Origin: Pseudomonadota bacterium | Lineage (GTDB): Bacteria; Pseudomonadota; Gammaproteobacteria; Burkholderiales; Burkholderiaceae_C | Reading direction: 5' to 3' | NCBI GenBank assembly: GCA_023436025.1 | Contig: JAEZKX010000179.1 | Coordinates: forward strand, 1 to 12,174 | Length of the DNA: 12,174 bases | Shown: piece after piece, positions 1 through 7,616 of the stretch | Numbering within the stretch: position 1 is the first letter of the stretch | Layout of the letters: each line of letters starts with the position of its first letter | Notes under the pieces: model-generated | The model's database searches: none | The model's input: only the letters and a program-made list of their open reading frames with translations | Told to the model about the DNA's origin: nothing | Program-made: the position numbers and the translations under genes

Positions 1-1247
1 CGCCAGCGCGCCAGCCAGGCGCGCGCGGGCGCGGCATCGGCCATCAGCGCGAGTAGCTGCAAGGCCTCGTCGTCCTCTGCCGCCGCGGCCAGGCGCCGCC
101 AGGCGAGCGTGAAATCGACCTGCTGCGCCTGCAGCAGCGCCAGCCAGTCCGCCACCAGCGCCGCGTCGGCGGCGTCCTCGCTCGCCAGGCCCAATTTGGC
201 CCGCTGGCCGCGCAGCAGTTCGGCTTCGTACCAGTCCATGAACGCCTTGAGCACCTCGGTCGCTTCGCCGATCGCGCGTTCGGTGGCGGCTTCGTCGTCG
301 GGGTTGGCCAGCAGCGGCAGCAGCGTCTCGGCGAAGCGCGCCAGGTTCCATTGCGCGATGAAGGGCTGGTTGCCGTAGGCATAGCGGCCGCCCTGGTCGA
401 TGGAGCTGAACACCGCCTGCGGATCGTAGGCCTCCATGAAGGCGCAGGGGCCGTAGTCGATGGTCTCGCCCGACAGCGCCATGTTGTCGGTGTTCATCAC
501 GCCATGGATGAAGCCCACGTTCATCCACTGGGCGATGAGCGCGGCCTGGCGCCGCGCCACCGCCTCCAGCAGCGCGAGGTAGCGGTCGGGCCGGCCCGCC
601 AGCGCGGGGTCGTGCCGCTGGATGGTGTACTCGGCCAGCACGCGCAGCTTGTCGCGCTCGCCGCGCGCCGCGAAGTACTGGAAGGTGCCCACGCGCAGGT
701 GGCTGGACGCCACGCGGGTGAGCACCGCGCCCGGCAGCACCTTCTCGCGCCGCACCGGCTCGCCGGTGGCGGCCACGGCCAGGGCGCGCGTGGTGGGAAT
801 GCCCAGCGCATGCATGCCTTCGCCGATGAGGGCTTCGCGCAGCATCGGCCCCACCGCCGCCTTGCCGTCGCCGCCGCGCGAGAAGGGCGTGCGGCCGGAG
901 CCCTTCAACGCGATGTCGCGGCGCTGTCCCGCGCGGTCGATGATCTCGCCCAGCAGGACCTGCCGGCCGTCACCGAGCTGGGGCGAGAAGCCGCCGAACT
1001 GGTGGCCGGCATAGGCCTGGGCCAGCGGTTCCGCGCCGGCGGGAACGGTGTTGCCGGCGAAGATGGCGGCGCCCTCGTCGCCGGCCAGCGCGGCTGGATC
1101 CAGGCCCAGCTCCTCGGCCAGCGCGTGGTTGAGGAACAGCAGGCGAGGCGCCGGCACCTGGGCCGGCTGCCATGGCATGGAAAAGCCCGGCAGGTCGCGG
1201 GCGTAGCTGTTGTCGAAGCGGAAGGAGGGGGAGCCGGCGCGTTGCAT
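1..1247 (-). CDS. selO: SelO/YdiU protein adenylyltransferase (C-terminus beyond window edge)
   Basis: SelO enzymes have a kinase-like fold but transfer AMP from ATP to Ser/Thr/Tyr of target proteins and are linked to redox stress. The frame is open from the ATG at 1247 to the left edge, giving 415 residues of a family of about 480-520, so the C-terminal part (where the family carries Sec or Cys) is not visible. The family hallmark YAGHQFGGF is at about residues 94-102. Lys115 (in LKGSGRTPFSR) and Glu138 (LRE) form the expected ATP-binding pair, 23 residues apart as in the Pseudomonas syringae enzyme. HGVMNTDNM places the catalytic Asp at 254, and DYGPCAFM places the metal-binding Asp at 264. 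All expected active-site residues I can check are present. It lies 170 bp downstream of the TRIC gene on the same strand and probably has its own promoter. No Shine-Dalgarno is seen; CACACT lies 6 nt before the ATG. Confidence 0.95.
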   Translation of the reverse strand, partial: MQRAGSPSFRFDNSYARDLPGFSMPWQPAQVPAPRLLFLNHALAEELGLDPAALAGDEGAAIFAGNTVPAGAEPLAQAYAGHQFGGFSPQLGDGRQVLLGEIIDRAGQRRDIALKGSGRTPFSRGGDGKAAVGPMLREALIGEGMHALGIPTTRALAVAATGEPVRREKVLPGAVLTRVASSHLRVGTFQYFAARGERDKLRVLAEYTIQRHDPALAGRPDRYLALLEAVARRQAALIAQWMNVGFIHGVMNTDNMALSGETIDYGPCAFMEAYDPQAVFSSIDQGGRYAYGNQPFIAQWNLARFAETLLPLLANPDDEAATERAIGEATEVLKAFMDWYEAELLRGQRAKLGLASEDAADAALVADWLALLQAQQVDFTLAWRRLAAAAEDDEALQLLALMADAAPARAWLARW

Positions 1248-1417
1248 GGGGCCAGTGTGACAAAAGCCGGGTCACCCTGCCGTGGGCGCTTGCCGCACCC
1301 TTGCCGGCGGCAGGGCCGACGCCGGCGCCGGATGCGGCCTCGAGCGGGAGCGACGGAGCCGCGCACTCGCGCGCGGCAGCGGTGTCGCGCGGCCACAGGC
1401 GATGCGCGCGGCGCCGC

Positions 1418-2071
1418 TCAGCCGGACTTGGAGGAGGACGAGGACCAGCGCGGCAGCGTGTAGCCCGTCAGCAGGACCAGGACGCGCAGGCCGGTGGCGG
1501 TGGCAGCGGCCAGGAAGAACACCCAGCCGGGCGCGATGCCCGCATGGGTTGCCAGCACGAAGACCCAGCCGCCGACGAAGGCGCAGACCGCATAGGGCTG
1601 GTGGTCGTGCAGCGCCGTCGGGATCTCGTTGCACACGATGTCGCGCAGGACGCCACCGACCGTGGCGGTGACCACGCCCATGAGCACGGCGACCACGCCG
1701 GGCAGGTCCTGCGCCAGGGCCAGCTGGGTTCCGCTCGCGCTGAACAGGCCCAGGCCCAGCGCGTCGGGCCACTGGATCGCGCGTTCCGTCGGCGCGAAGT
1801 GGTTGGCGCGCAGGAACAGCATGGCGGCGATGCAGACGGCCAGCAGCGCCCACAGCCATTCGGGGTTCGCGGCCCAGATGAAGGGTCGCCGATCGAGCAG
1901 CACGTCGCGCACGGTGCCGCCGCCGAAGGCCGCCAGCCCGCTGACCACGCACACGCCCACCACGTCCAGCCGCTTGCGCGCCGCCGCGAGCAGACCGGAC
2001 AGGGCGAACGCCAGCGTCGCGGCCGCCTCGATGGCAAGGTTCAGCCAGGAGAGGTAGGGTTCGGGGGGCAT
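1418..2071 (-). CDS. TRIC/YicG-type cation channel family membrane protein (UPF0126)
   Basis: This is an inner-membrane protein of 217 aa, the usual length for bacterial TRIC (trimeric intracellular cation channel-like) proteins. It shows the typical internal duplication. Repeat 1 has hydrophobic segments at about 8-30, 36-52 and 72-88, with GGGTVRD at 50-56. Repeat 2 has segments at about 103-121, 125-141 and 160-177, with GGVLRD at 139-144. A seventh hydrophobic segment follows at about 183-204. The glycine-rich kink followed by Arg-Asp in each repeat is the family signature. The C-terminus ends in a polar Ser-rich tail. The frame stays open upstream of 2071, but the residues there are Arg-rich and unlike the family, so the start is the ATG beginning MPPEPYLSW. 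A -10-like CACAAT lies 6 nt before this ATG with no Shine-Dalgarno. The ion transported and the physiological role are unknown. Confidence 0.9.
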   Translation of the reverse strand: MPPEPYLSWLNLAIEAAATLAFALSGLLAAARKRLDVVGVCVVSGLAAFGGGTVRDVLLDRRPFIWAANPEWLWALLAVCIAAMLFLRANHFAPTERAIQWPDALGLGLFSASGTQLALAQDLPGVVAVLMGVVTATVGGVLRDIVCNEIPTALHDHQPYAVCAFVGGWVFVLATHAGIAPGWVFFLAAATATGLRVLVLLTGYTLPRWSSSSSKSG

Positions 2072-2126
2072 GCACGGATTGTGCGCGGTGCGCAGGCGGG
2101 GCCGCCGTGCCCCGTCACCCTCCTCG

Positions 2127-3506
2127 TCACGGCGCCGCGATCTTGACGCGGAAGTCCGCCTCGCCCGCCGACCGCAGGAAGGCCACCGCGCACGACAGCC
2201 CCGGGTCCGCCGCCTTGTAGACCGTGCCGCAACGTGCCGGATCGATCTCCAGCTGCACCGGCGCCGGCAAGGCATCCGCGGCTGCGCGCGGCGCCGCCGC
2301 CGCGTCCGCCAGCAGCGGCAGGTCGGGCGTGACGCCGACCCGGTTGACGGTGCGTCCGGACGGTCCGTGGTAGTAGGCCGAGGTCAGCTTCAGCGCGCCG
2401 TTGCCCTCGTCGCCCAGGCCGTAGGTGGTCTGCACCGTTCCCTTGCCGAAGCTGCGCTGGCCCATGACGGTCGCCCGGCCGTTCTCCTGCAAGGCGGCCG
2501 CGACCAGTTCCGAGGCCGAGGCCGAGCGGCGGTCGATCAGCACCACCATGGGCGCGCCGGCCAGGCTCTCGCTGGGATCGGCACGCCAGACGCGCTGGCT
2601 GGCCGGCGTGCGGCCGCGCATCGAGGCGATCTCGCCTTCCTTCAGGAAGAGGTCGGCCACGGACACGGCTTCGCGCACCAGCCCGCCCGGGTTGCCGCGC
2701 AGGTCGAGCACCACCGCACGCGGCATGCCGGCGGCAGTGGCGGCGTCGATGGCCTGCTGCAGCGAGGCGGCGACGGCGCTGGTGAAACTGCCCACGCGCA
2801 GCACGAGGACGTCGCCTTCCATCGACCAGCGCACGGCCTGGCGGCGGATGGTGTCGCGCGTGAGGGCGACGGTCTGGTCCTCGCTGCTGCCCGCGCGGCG
2901 GAAGGTGAGCGACACGCTGGTGCCGGGCTGGCCGCGCATCAGCGAGATGGCATCGGCCAGCGCCACGCCTTGCAGCGGCGTGTCGTCCACCCGCACCAGC
3001 AGGTCGCCGGCGAGCAGGCCGGCGCGCTCGGCGGGGCTGTCGGGCATGGGCGCCGTGACGCGCACGCCGCCTTCGCCGGCTTCCACCTGCAGCCCCAGGC
3101 CGCCGAAGCTGCCGCTGGACTCGCTGCGCAGGTTGGCATGGCCGCGGGCGTCGAGGTAGCGCGAATGCGGATCCAGCGCGGCCAGCGCCGCGTTCATCGC
3201 CTTGGCGAAGACCTGGGCCGGGTCGCCGCCCTGGCCGGCGAGCGGCTCCAGCGTCGCCAGGGCTGCCGTGGCCAGGGGTGCGAAGTCGACCTCGGTGGCG
3301 TGGTTGCGCTCGACGCGTTGCAGGACGGCGGCCAACAGGTCGTGGTGCCGGTCGGCCTGCGGCCCCGGCGCCACCGCCCGGGCATAGGCGGCGCGCAGGG
3401 CAGCGAGGGTTTCGTCGTAGGTGGCGGGCGCGGCGAAGGCGGCGCCGGCGGCGAGCAGGAGGGCGGCGAGCGCGCAGGGGCGCAGCAAGGCAAGCGGGCG
3501 ACTCAT
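2127..3506 (-). CDS. S41 family C-terminal processing peptidase (CtpA-like), secreted
   Basis: The 459-aa protease cuts proteins near their C-termini and probably acts in the periplasm. A Sec signal peptide spans residues 1-25 or so, with hydrophobic core ALAALLLAAGAAFA and likely cleavage before APATYDE. The N-terminal helical region contains LDPHSRYLD (111-119), followed by a PDZ domain at about 130-205 (FGGLGLQV, then SPAERAGLLAGD). The S41 core follows, with DLRGNPGGL at 268-276. By spacing to CtpB/Prc, the catalytic Ser is 330 within RRSASASEL, with Lys355 in SFGKGTVQ and Gln359. All three are present, so it should be active. Cys426 and Cys439 near the C-terminus could form a periplasmic disulfide. 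The frame runs far upstream, but only the ATG at 3506 gives a signal peptide. It lies 74 bp downstream of the iclR-type gene, and I see no functional link to the catabolic genes. Confidence 0.93.
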   Translation of the reverse strand: MSRPLALLRPCALAALLLAAGAAFAAPATYDETLAALRAAYARAVAPGPQADRHHDLLAAVLQRVERNHATEVDFAPLATAALATLEPLAGQGGDPAQVFAKAMNAALAALDPHSRYLDARGHANLRSESSGSFGGLGLQVEAGEGGVRVTAPMPDSPAERAGLLAGDLLVRVDDTPLQGVALADAISLMRGQPGTSVSLTFRRAGSSEDQTVALTRDTIRRQAVRWSMEGDVLVLRVGSFTSAVAASLQQAIDAATAAGMPRAVVLDLRGNPGGLVREAVSVADLFLKEGEIASMRGRTPASQRVWRADPSESLAGAPMVVLIDRRSASASELVAAALQENGRATVMGQRSFGKGTVQTTYGLGDEGNGALKLTSAYYHGPSGRTVNRVGVTPDLPLLADAAAAPRAAADALPAPVQLEIDPARCGTVYKAADPGLSCAVAFLRSAGEADFRVKIAAP

Positions 3507-3580
3507 GGTACGGCGGGAGAGCAGCGGCTGGAGGGGGCAGTATGGCACTGCTGGGGGGCCCATGCGATTCCCGGCGGCCG

Positions 3581-4408
3581 CTACAGGTCCTTGAGGTCGC
3601 GGTGGATGGCCGCCGCGGTCTTGAGCAACTGCGGGACCAGCTTGGCCAGCACGTCCTCGAGCCGCCAGCGCGGCGTGGGCACGGCGATGTTCACGGCGCC
3701 CAGCGGATGGCCGCGCAGGTCGAGCAGCGGCGCCGCCACCGAGACGTCCCCGACGAAGGCTTCCTGGTCGTTGAGCGCGTAGCCCTGTTCGCGCGCGGTG
3801 TCGATCGCGGCGCGCAGGCCGGCGAGGTCGGTGACGGTGCTGCGCGTCATCGCGGTGCGGCGCGCTCCCCGCAACAGTGCCTGCGCTTCGGCCGGCTCCA
3901 TGCGCGACAGGATGGCGCGTCCCGCCGCCGTGCAGAAGGCCGGCAGGCGCGAGCCCACATGCAGGTCGACGCTGACCGCGTGCAGGCTGGGAAAGCGCGC
4001 CACGTACACGATCTCGTCGCCCTCCAGTTCCATCAGGTTGACGGTTTCGCCGGTGCGGCGGTTGAGCGCTTCGAGGTGAGGCTGCACCCGCTCGCGCAGG
4101 CGGTCGGTGGCCAGAACGGTATGCCCGAACTCCAGCATGCGGCCGGACAGGCGGAACGCCTTGGTCGCGGGATCCTGCCGCAGGTAGCCGAGCACGCGCA
4201 GCGTATGGGTGATGCGCTGCACCCCGCTGCGGTCGAGCCCGGATAAGCGGGCCAGGTCCGTCAGACCGACCGGCCGGCCTGCGGTGTTGAGCGCTTCCAG
4301 CACCTGGAAACACTTCGCGAGCGAGCCCAGGAACAGGCTGTCGCCTTCGGCGGCCGACGGCGCGCGGCGGCGGGCGGTCGCCAGGGGCGGGCTGGGGCGT
4401 GTCGTCAT
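3581..4408 (-). CDS. IclR family transcriptional regulator
   Basis: The 275-aa DNA-binding regulator has an N-terminal winged helix-turn-helix at about residues 26-90 (SLAKCFQVLEAL, VGLTDLARLSGL, then recognition helix DRSGVQRITHTL). An IclR effector-binding GAF-like domain covers about 100-275, with the family signatures LPAFCTAAGRAILS (155-168) and a C-terminal VSVAAPLLD...LGAVNIAVP. About 25 residues precede the HTH. It is encoded 7 bp behind the C-N hydrolase, so the two are almost certainly cotranscribed. The pair diverges from the bug1-amidohydrolase-oxidoreductase-bug2 operon. I infer that it controls both arms from the palindromic site at 5304-5340 and senses the substrate or an intermediate. 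Cys159 sits in the conserved effector-pocket motif. Whether it represses or activates cannot be read from sequence. Confidence 0.93.
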   Translation of the reverse strand: MTTRPSPPLATARRRAPSAAEGDSLFLGSLAKCFQVLEALNTAGRPVGLTDLARLSGLDRSGVQRITHTLRVLGYLRQDPATKAFRLSGRMLEFGHTVLATDRLRERVQPHLEALNRRTGETVNLMELEGDEIVYVARFPSLHAVSVDLHVGSRLPAFCTAAGRAILSRMEPAEAQALLRGARRTAMTRSTVTDLAGLRAAIDTAREQGYALNDQEAFVGDVSVAAPLLDLRGHPLGAVNIAVPTPRWRLEDVLAKLVPQLLKTAAAIHRDLKDL

Positions 4409-4415
4409 GCGGGGC

Positions 4416-5285
4416 TCAGCGCGGCACCGCCAGGGGGCCGTACAGGTCGGGACGGCGGTCGCGCCACCAGGGGAACTTCTTGCGCGCCGACGTCACCGCG
4501 TCCAGGTCGATCTGCGCGGTGAGCAGTTCGGGATACGCGCTGCCGGCCTCGGCCGCGATCATCCCCCGCGGATCCACCACCATGCTGCGGCCCAGGTGGT
4601 GGCGGGGCCCCTCCGTGCCGACCCGGTTGCACGCCAGCACGAAGACGCCGTTCTCGTAGGCGCGCGCGCGCAGCGGAACCTCCCAGATCGAGCTGCGCTG
4701 CTCGGGGTCGGCGTAGGTGGAGAACGCGATGGGCATCACGATCAGCTCCGCGCCCTGCAGGGCGAGCGCGCGCGACGCTTCCGGATAGAGCCGGTCGTTG
4801 CAGATCTGCACCCCGACGCGCGTGCCGGCCAGGGTGTAGGTCCGCAGCGTGGCGCCTGGCGTGAAATAGAACTTCTCGAAGCTGCCGGTGCCGCCCGGGC
4901 CGGCGCTGGGGAAGTAGGCGGGGATATGTGTCTTGCGGTAGCGGCCCGCTTCGCGCCCGTCCTCGTCATAGAGGAAAGCGCTGTTGAAGTAGCCGTCGTC
5001 GGCGCGCTCGGCGAAGGGCAGCACCAGCGCGATGCGATGCTTGCGCGCCTTTTCGCGCAGGCCCTGCAGGAGCGCGTGGTCTTCGCGGAGGAACCAGCGG
5101 TCGAAGTCCTCCTCCAGGCGGTTTGCGAAGAACGGCGTGAGGAACAGCTCGGAAAAGGTCAGCACCCGCACCTCGCGGCGCGCCGCCTCGTCAAGCATCG
5201 CGTGCGCGGCATCCGCAATGGCATCGAAGTCGCCATCGGCGACGCTGCCGGTCTGTGCCGCCGCCACGATGAGGGAATGTCCCAT
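4416..5285 (-). CDS. Carbon-nitrogen hydrolase, N-carbamoyl-amino-acid hydrolase/nitrilase superfamily
   Basis: This cytoplasmic C-N hydrolase has 289 aa from the ATG at 5285 and is expected to hydrolyse an amide or N-carbamoyl bond. The Glu-Lys-Cys triad is complete: Glu46 in TFSELF, Lys118 in YRKTHIP and Cys162 in VQICNDRLYPE. The CNDR...PE stretch around the nucleophile and the C-terminal FPWWRDRRPDLYG resemble N-carbamoyl-D-amino acid hydrolase and beta-ureidopropionase rather than true nitrilases. In the D-carbamoylase the nucleophile is followed by N-D-R-R, whose Arg residues bind the substrate carboxylate; here the second Arg is Leu166, so the substrate may differ. I chose 5285 because GGAG lies 9 nt upstream; an ATG at 5300 (adding MEPFS) is possible but has poorer spacing. 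Family assignment is firm; the exact substrate is inferred. It heads a two-gene unit with the IclR regulator. Confidence 0.9.
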   Translation of the reverse strand: MGHSLIVAAAQTGSVADGDFDAIADAAHAMLDEAARREVRVLTFSELFLTPFFANRLEEDFDRWFLREDHALLQGLREKARKHRIALVLPFAERADDGYFNSAFLYDEDGREAGRYRKTHIPAYFPSAGPGGTGSFEKFYFTPGATLRTYTLAGTRVGVQICNDRLYPEASRALALQGAELIVMPIAFSTYADPEQRSSIWEVPLRARAYENGVFVLACNRVGTEGPRHHLGRSMVVDPRGMIAAEAGSAYPELLTAQIDLDAVTSARKKFPWWRDRRPDLYGPLAVPR

Positions 5286-5294
5286 GGAAAAAGG

Positions 5295-5298
5295 CTCC
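5295..5298 (-). promoter_or_regulatory. Ribosome binding site deciding the C-N hydrolase start
   Basis: On the minus strand GGAG is followed by nine bases (CCTTTTTCC) and then the ATG at 5285. The GGAG itself overlaps codons 1-2 of the alternative upstream ATG at 5300. That upstream ATG has only a distant GGAA, so the downstream start is preferred. Confidence 0.6.
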
Positions 5299-5303
5299 AT
5301 CAG

Positions 5304-5340
5304 TTATTGCATTCCAATAATCGCATATTGCCGTTCGATA
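5304..5340. promoter_or_regulatory. Candidate IclR-family operator in the divergent promoter region
   Basis: TTATTG-CATTC-CAATAA (5304-5320) is a perfect 6-bp inverted repeat with a 5-nt spacer. A third half-site, TATTG at 5326-5330, pairs with CAATA at 5315-5319 across 6 nt, so half-sites alternate in orientation. Overlapping this, TTCCAATAATCGCAT (5312-5326) matches 11 of 15 positions of the GTTCGATAATCGCAC box I recall for Pseudomonas putida PcaR, an IclR-family protein. GTTCGATA at 5333-5340 matches the first eight positions of the same box. The stretch is AT-rich in a very GC-rich window and sits between the hydrolase-iclR pair and the bug1 operon. Binding by the local IclR protein is inferred. 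I see no convincing -35/-10 pair; TTGCCG (5328) with TTACAT (5351) at 17-bp spacing is a weak candidate for the plus strand. Confidence 0.5.
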
Positions 5341-5400
5341 CACCAGCGGCTTACATTCATGCGGCCCGGGCGCGCTTTTTGCCTCGTCCCCCACTTTTCT

Positions 5401-5404
5401 GGAG
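5401..5404 (+). promoter_or_regulatory. Ribosome binding site of Bug protein 1
   Basis: GGAG followed by six bases (AACGCC) and the ATG at 5411. This is strong Shine-Dalgarno spacing and supports that start. Confidence 0.65.
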
Positions 5405-5410
5405 AACGCC

Positions 5411-6379
5411 ATGCAACGTCGTACTTTCCTTTTCGCGGCCGCCGCCGGCGCCCATGCCGCCGCCATTGCGCAGCCAGCGGCATGGCCCGTGCGTCCCGTG
5501 CGCGTGCTCATCGGCTACCCGCCAGGCGGAAGCACCGACGTGGCCGGCCGGCTGCTCGCGCAGCAGCTCGGCGCGCGGCTTGGCCAGCAGGTGGTGGTGG
5601 ACAACCGAGCCGGTGCGGGCGGCACGGTCGCCGCGTCCGCCGTGGTGCGTGCCGATCCCGACGGCTACACGCTGCTGCTGGCGGCGTCGCCCGAGGTCTC
5701 GATCGCCCCCGTCACGATGAAGGCGATGCCCTACGACCCGGTGCGCGACCTGCAGCCGGTCACGCTGGTTGGGCAGGTGCCTTTCTTCCTGGTGGTCAAC
5801 CCTGCGGTGCCGGCCGCCACGCTCGCCGAGTTCGTCGCCTACGCCAAGGCCCATCCCGGAAAGCTCAACTTCTCCTCGTTCGGCAACAACACGTCCAACC
5901 ACCTGGCCGGGGAGCTGTTCAAGTCGCTCGCCGGTGTCGAGGCGGTGCACGTGCCGTACAAGGGCAGCGGCCCGTCGATGACCGACCTGATCGCGGGCCA
6001 GGTGCAGTACTCCTTCGATACGCCGCCGGCCGTGATGGAGCACGTGCGCGCCGGCAGGTTGCGCGCGCTCGCCGTGGCCACGCGCCAGCGCATGGGGAGC
6101 ATGCCGCAGGTTCCCACGTTCGCCGAAGCAGGCCTGCCGGCGTTTTCCGGCGGCACCTGGTTCGGATTGTTCGCGCCGGCCAGGACGCCGCGCGCTGTGG
6201 TCGACAAGCTCAACGCGGAAACCGTCGCCATCCTCAACGCACCAGAACTGGTGCAGAACTTCAACGACCGCGGCATCGTGCCGTCGCCGCAGACCCCCGA
6301 CGAGTTCGCGCGCTTCGTGCGCAGCGAGGTCGCCAAGTGGAAAGACCTCGCCGGCAAGGTCGGCATCGTCGCCGAGTAG
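5411..6379 (+). CDS. Bug/TctC family tripartite tricarboxylate transporter substrate-binding protein 1
   Basis: The 322-aa periplasmic binding protein begins with MQRRTFLFAAAAG and a likely cleavage site AIA|QP at residue 20. The RRxFL pattern in the n-region resembles a twin-arginine signal, so Tat export is possible. Bug family motifs follow in order: GYPPGGSTDVAGRL (35-48), VVVDNRAGAGG (61-71), DPDGYTLL (82-89), YDPVRDLQPVTL (108-119), HVPYKGSGP (180-188) and WFGLFAPA (250-257). The length is typical. Bug proteins bind small, often carboxylated or amide-bearing molecules; the ligand cannot be read from sequence. It is the first gene of the operon, divergent from the C-N hydrolase, and the amidohydrolase follows after 15 bp. 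No TctA/TctB permease is in the window, so transport must rely on components elsewhere, or the protein acts as an orphan sensor/receptor as many Bug proteins do. Confidence 0.94.
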   Translation: MQRRTFLFAAAAGAHAAAIAQPAAWPVRPVRVLIGYPPGGSTDVAGRLLAQQLGARLGQQVVVDNRAGAGGTVAASAVVRADPDGYTLLLAASPEVSIAPVTMKAMPYDPVRDLQPVTLVGQVPFFLVVNPAVPAATLAEFVAYAKAHPGKLNFSSFGNNTSNHLAGELFKSLAGVEAVHVPYKGSGPSMTDLIAGQVQYSFDTPPAVMEHVRAGRLRALAVATRQRMGSMPQVPTFAEAGLPAFSGGTWFGLFAPARTPRAVVDKLNAETVAILNAPELVQNFNDRGIVPSPQTPDEFARFVRSEVAKWKDLAGKVGIVAE

Positions 6380-6394
6380 ATCACACTGGAAACC

Positions 6395-7612
6395 ATGAGA
6401 ACGCTGCTGACCCATGCGACGCTGATCGATTGCGTCGAGCCCCGGCCCAGGCCGGACGTGTCCGTGCTGCTGGAAGATGGACGCATCCGAGAGATCTTCC
6501 CGGCCGACGCCACGCCCGCGGTGGGTGATGCCGAGGTCATCGACCTCGAAGGCGCCTACCTGATGCCCGGCTTGTGGGACGTTCACATCCACCCGGACTA
6601 CTTCCAGTCGTTGTCCGACATGCCGCTGCCAGACCAAGTGACGCTGTTCGGGCACCGGCTGCAGGCGGCGCTGTTCGATTCGGGCATCGTCGGCTTCCGC
6701 TGCGCTGGCGCCCACCACTACATGGATGTAGCCTGGAAGCGCGCGTTCGAGTCCGGCCAGTACGTGGGGCCGCGGTTGTTCGCATCTGGGCATTTCCTCA
6801 CCACCACCGGTGGGCACTTCCTCACTTCGGGCCACGCGCTGGAAGTGGACGGTCCCTACGGGTGGGTGAAGGCGATCCGCGAGCAGATCAAGAACGGCGT
6901 GGATCACATCAAGCTGAACCTGTCGGGCGGCATCATGGGTCCAGCGTGGGACCTGCACAAGCACTCCTTCCTGCTGGAGGAGGAGCTGAAGGCGGCGTTC
7001 GACATCTGCAAGCTGCGCGAGTTCAAGGTGATGGCCCACGCCACCAACCCGGCGTCGGTGAAGGCGGCCATCCGCCTGGGCGCGCACAGCATCGAACACG
7101 GCTACATCCTCGACGACGAGTGCATCGAGCTGTTCCTGGAGCACGGCACCTGGTACGTGCCGACGCTGTCGATCAGCCATCTCACGCCTTCGCAAGCCAC
7201 CAACGACTGGGAACAGCGCTGGGTGAAGAACCGCAATCTGGCGCATTCGCTGTGCTGCCGCGCCGATGCCGCGGCCGACGTCCACCAGGCCGGCTTCCAG
7301 AAGGCCCTGAAGGCCGGCGTGAAGATGGCGCTGGGCTCCGACATCCGGCCGCTGAAGGACGCCGCGCTGCTGGAGCTCGGCCTGTGGGTGCGCGACGGCG
7401 CGACGCCCTGGCAGGCGCTGGTGGCCGCCACGCGCAACGGCGCGGCCATCTGCGGGGTCGGCGACGAACTCGGAACGGTGGAAGTCGGCAAGATCGCCGA
7501 CTTGATCGTGGTGGGCTCCAATCCGCTGGAAGACATCAACAACGTGCGGCGCCTGCAGCTCGTGCTGAAGGACGGGCGCGTCGTTTCGGACAAGCGCCGC
7601 AAGGCACGGTGA
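6395..7612 (+). CDS. Metal-dependent amidohydrolase (imidazolonepropionase/prolidase-like subfamily)
   Basis: The 405-aa cytoplasmic enzyme of the amidohydrolase superfamily has an N-terminal beta-sandwich strand set (MRTLLTHATLID) followed by a TIM barrel. Metal-site residues are visible: His64 and His66 in DVHIHPD, Lys173 in HIKLNLSGG (probable carboxylated lysine bridging two metals), His215 in MAHATN, His235 in SIEHGY and Asp316 in GSDIRP. The TTTGGH(FLTSGH) stretch at 136-147, followed by VDGP, is typical of the subfamily that includes Zn-dependent dipeptidases of the Sgx9260/Cc2672 type. The C-terminal G-VEVGKIADLIVV is the usual family ending. It hydrolyses an amide, peptide or cyclic amide bond; the precise substrate is unknown. 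It lies 15 bp after bug1 with a modest TGGA ribosome site, and 4 bp before the flavin oxidoreductase, so it belongs to the same operon. Confidence 0.92.
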   Translation: MRTLLTHATLIDCVEPRPRPDVSVLLEDGRIREIFPADATPAVGDAEVIDLEGAYLMPGLWDVHIHPDYFQSLSDMPLPDQVTLFGHRLQAALFDSGIVGFRCAGAHHYMDVAWKRAFESGQYVGPRLFASGHFLTTTGGHFLTSGHALEVDGPYGWVKAIREQIKNGVDHIKLNLSGGIMGPAWDLHKHSFLLEEELKAAFDICKLREFKVMAHATNPASVKAAIRLGAHSIEHGYILDDECIELFLEHGTWYVPTLSISHLTPSQATNDWEQRWVKNRNLAHSLCCRADAAADVHQAGFQKALKAGVKMALGSDIRPLKDAALLELGLWVRDGATPWQALVAATRNGAAICGVGDELGTVEVGKIADLIVVGSNPLEDINNVRRLQLVLKDGRVVSDKRRKAR

Positions 7613-7616
7613 CGCG

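Noticed and set aside
1297..1316. GC-rich hairpin (CCCT-T-GCC...GGCAGGG) in the 170-bp gap between the TRIC gene and selO
   Set aside because: A bulged short stem with no T-run about 100 nt after the TRIC stop; not distinguishable from chance in this GC-rich gap. Nothing else supportable was seen in the gap.
351..1463. 370-codon plus-strand open frame opposite SelO
   Set aside because: No motif, and SelO hallmarks are continuous on the minus strand.
2070..3782. 570-codon open frame on the plus strand opposite the S41 protease
   Set aside because: Arg/Gly/Gln-rich without recognisable domains; the minus-strand protease has signal peptide, PDZ and catalytic residues.
4209..6528. Two overlapping ~500-codon plus-strand frames across the IclR, hydrolase and Bug 1 region
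   Set aside because: They read across proven genes in the wrong frame or strand, and the composition is Arg-rich without family features.
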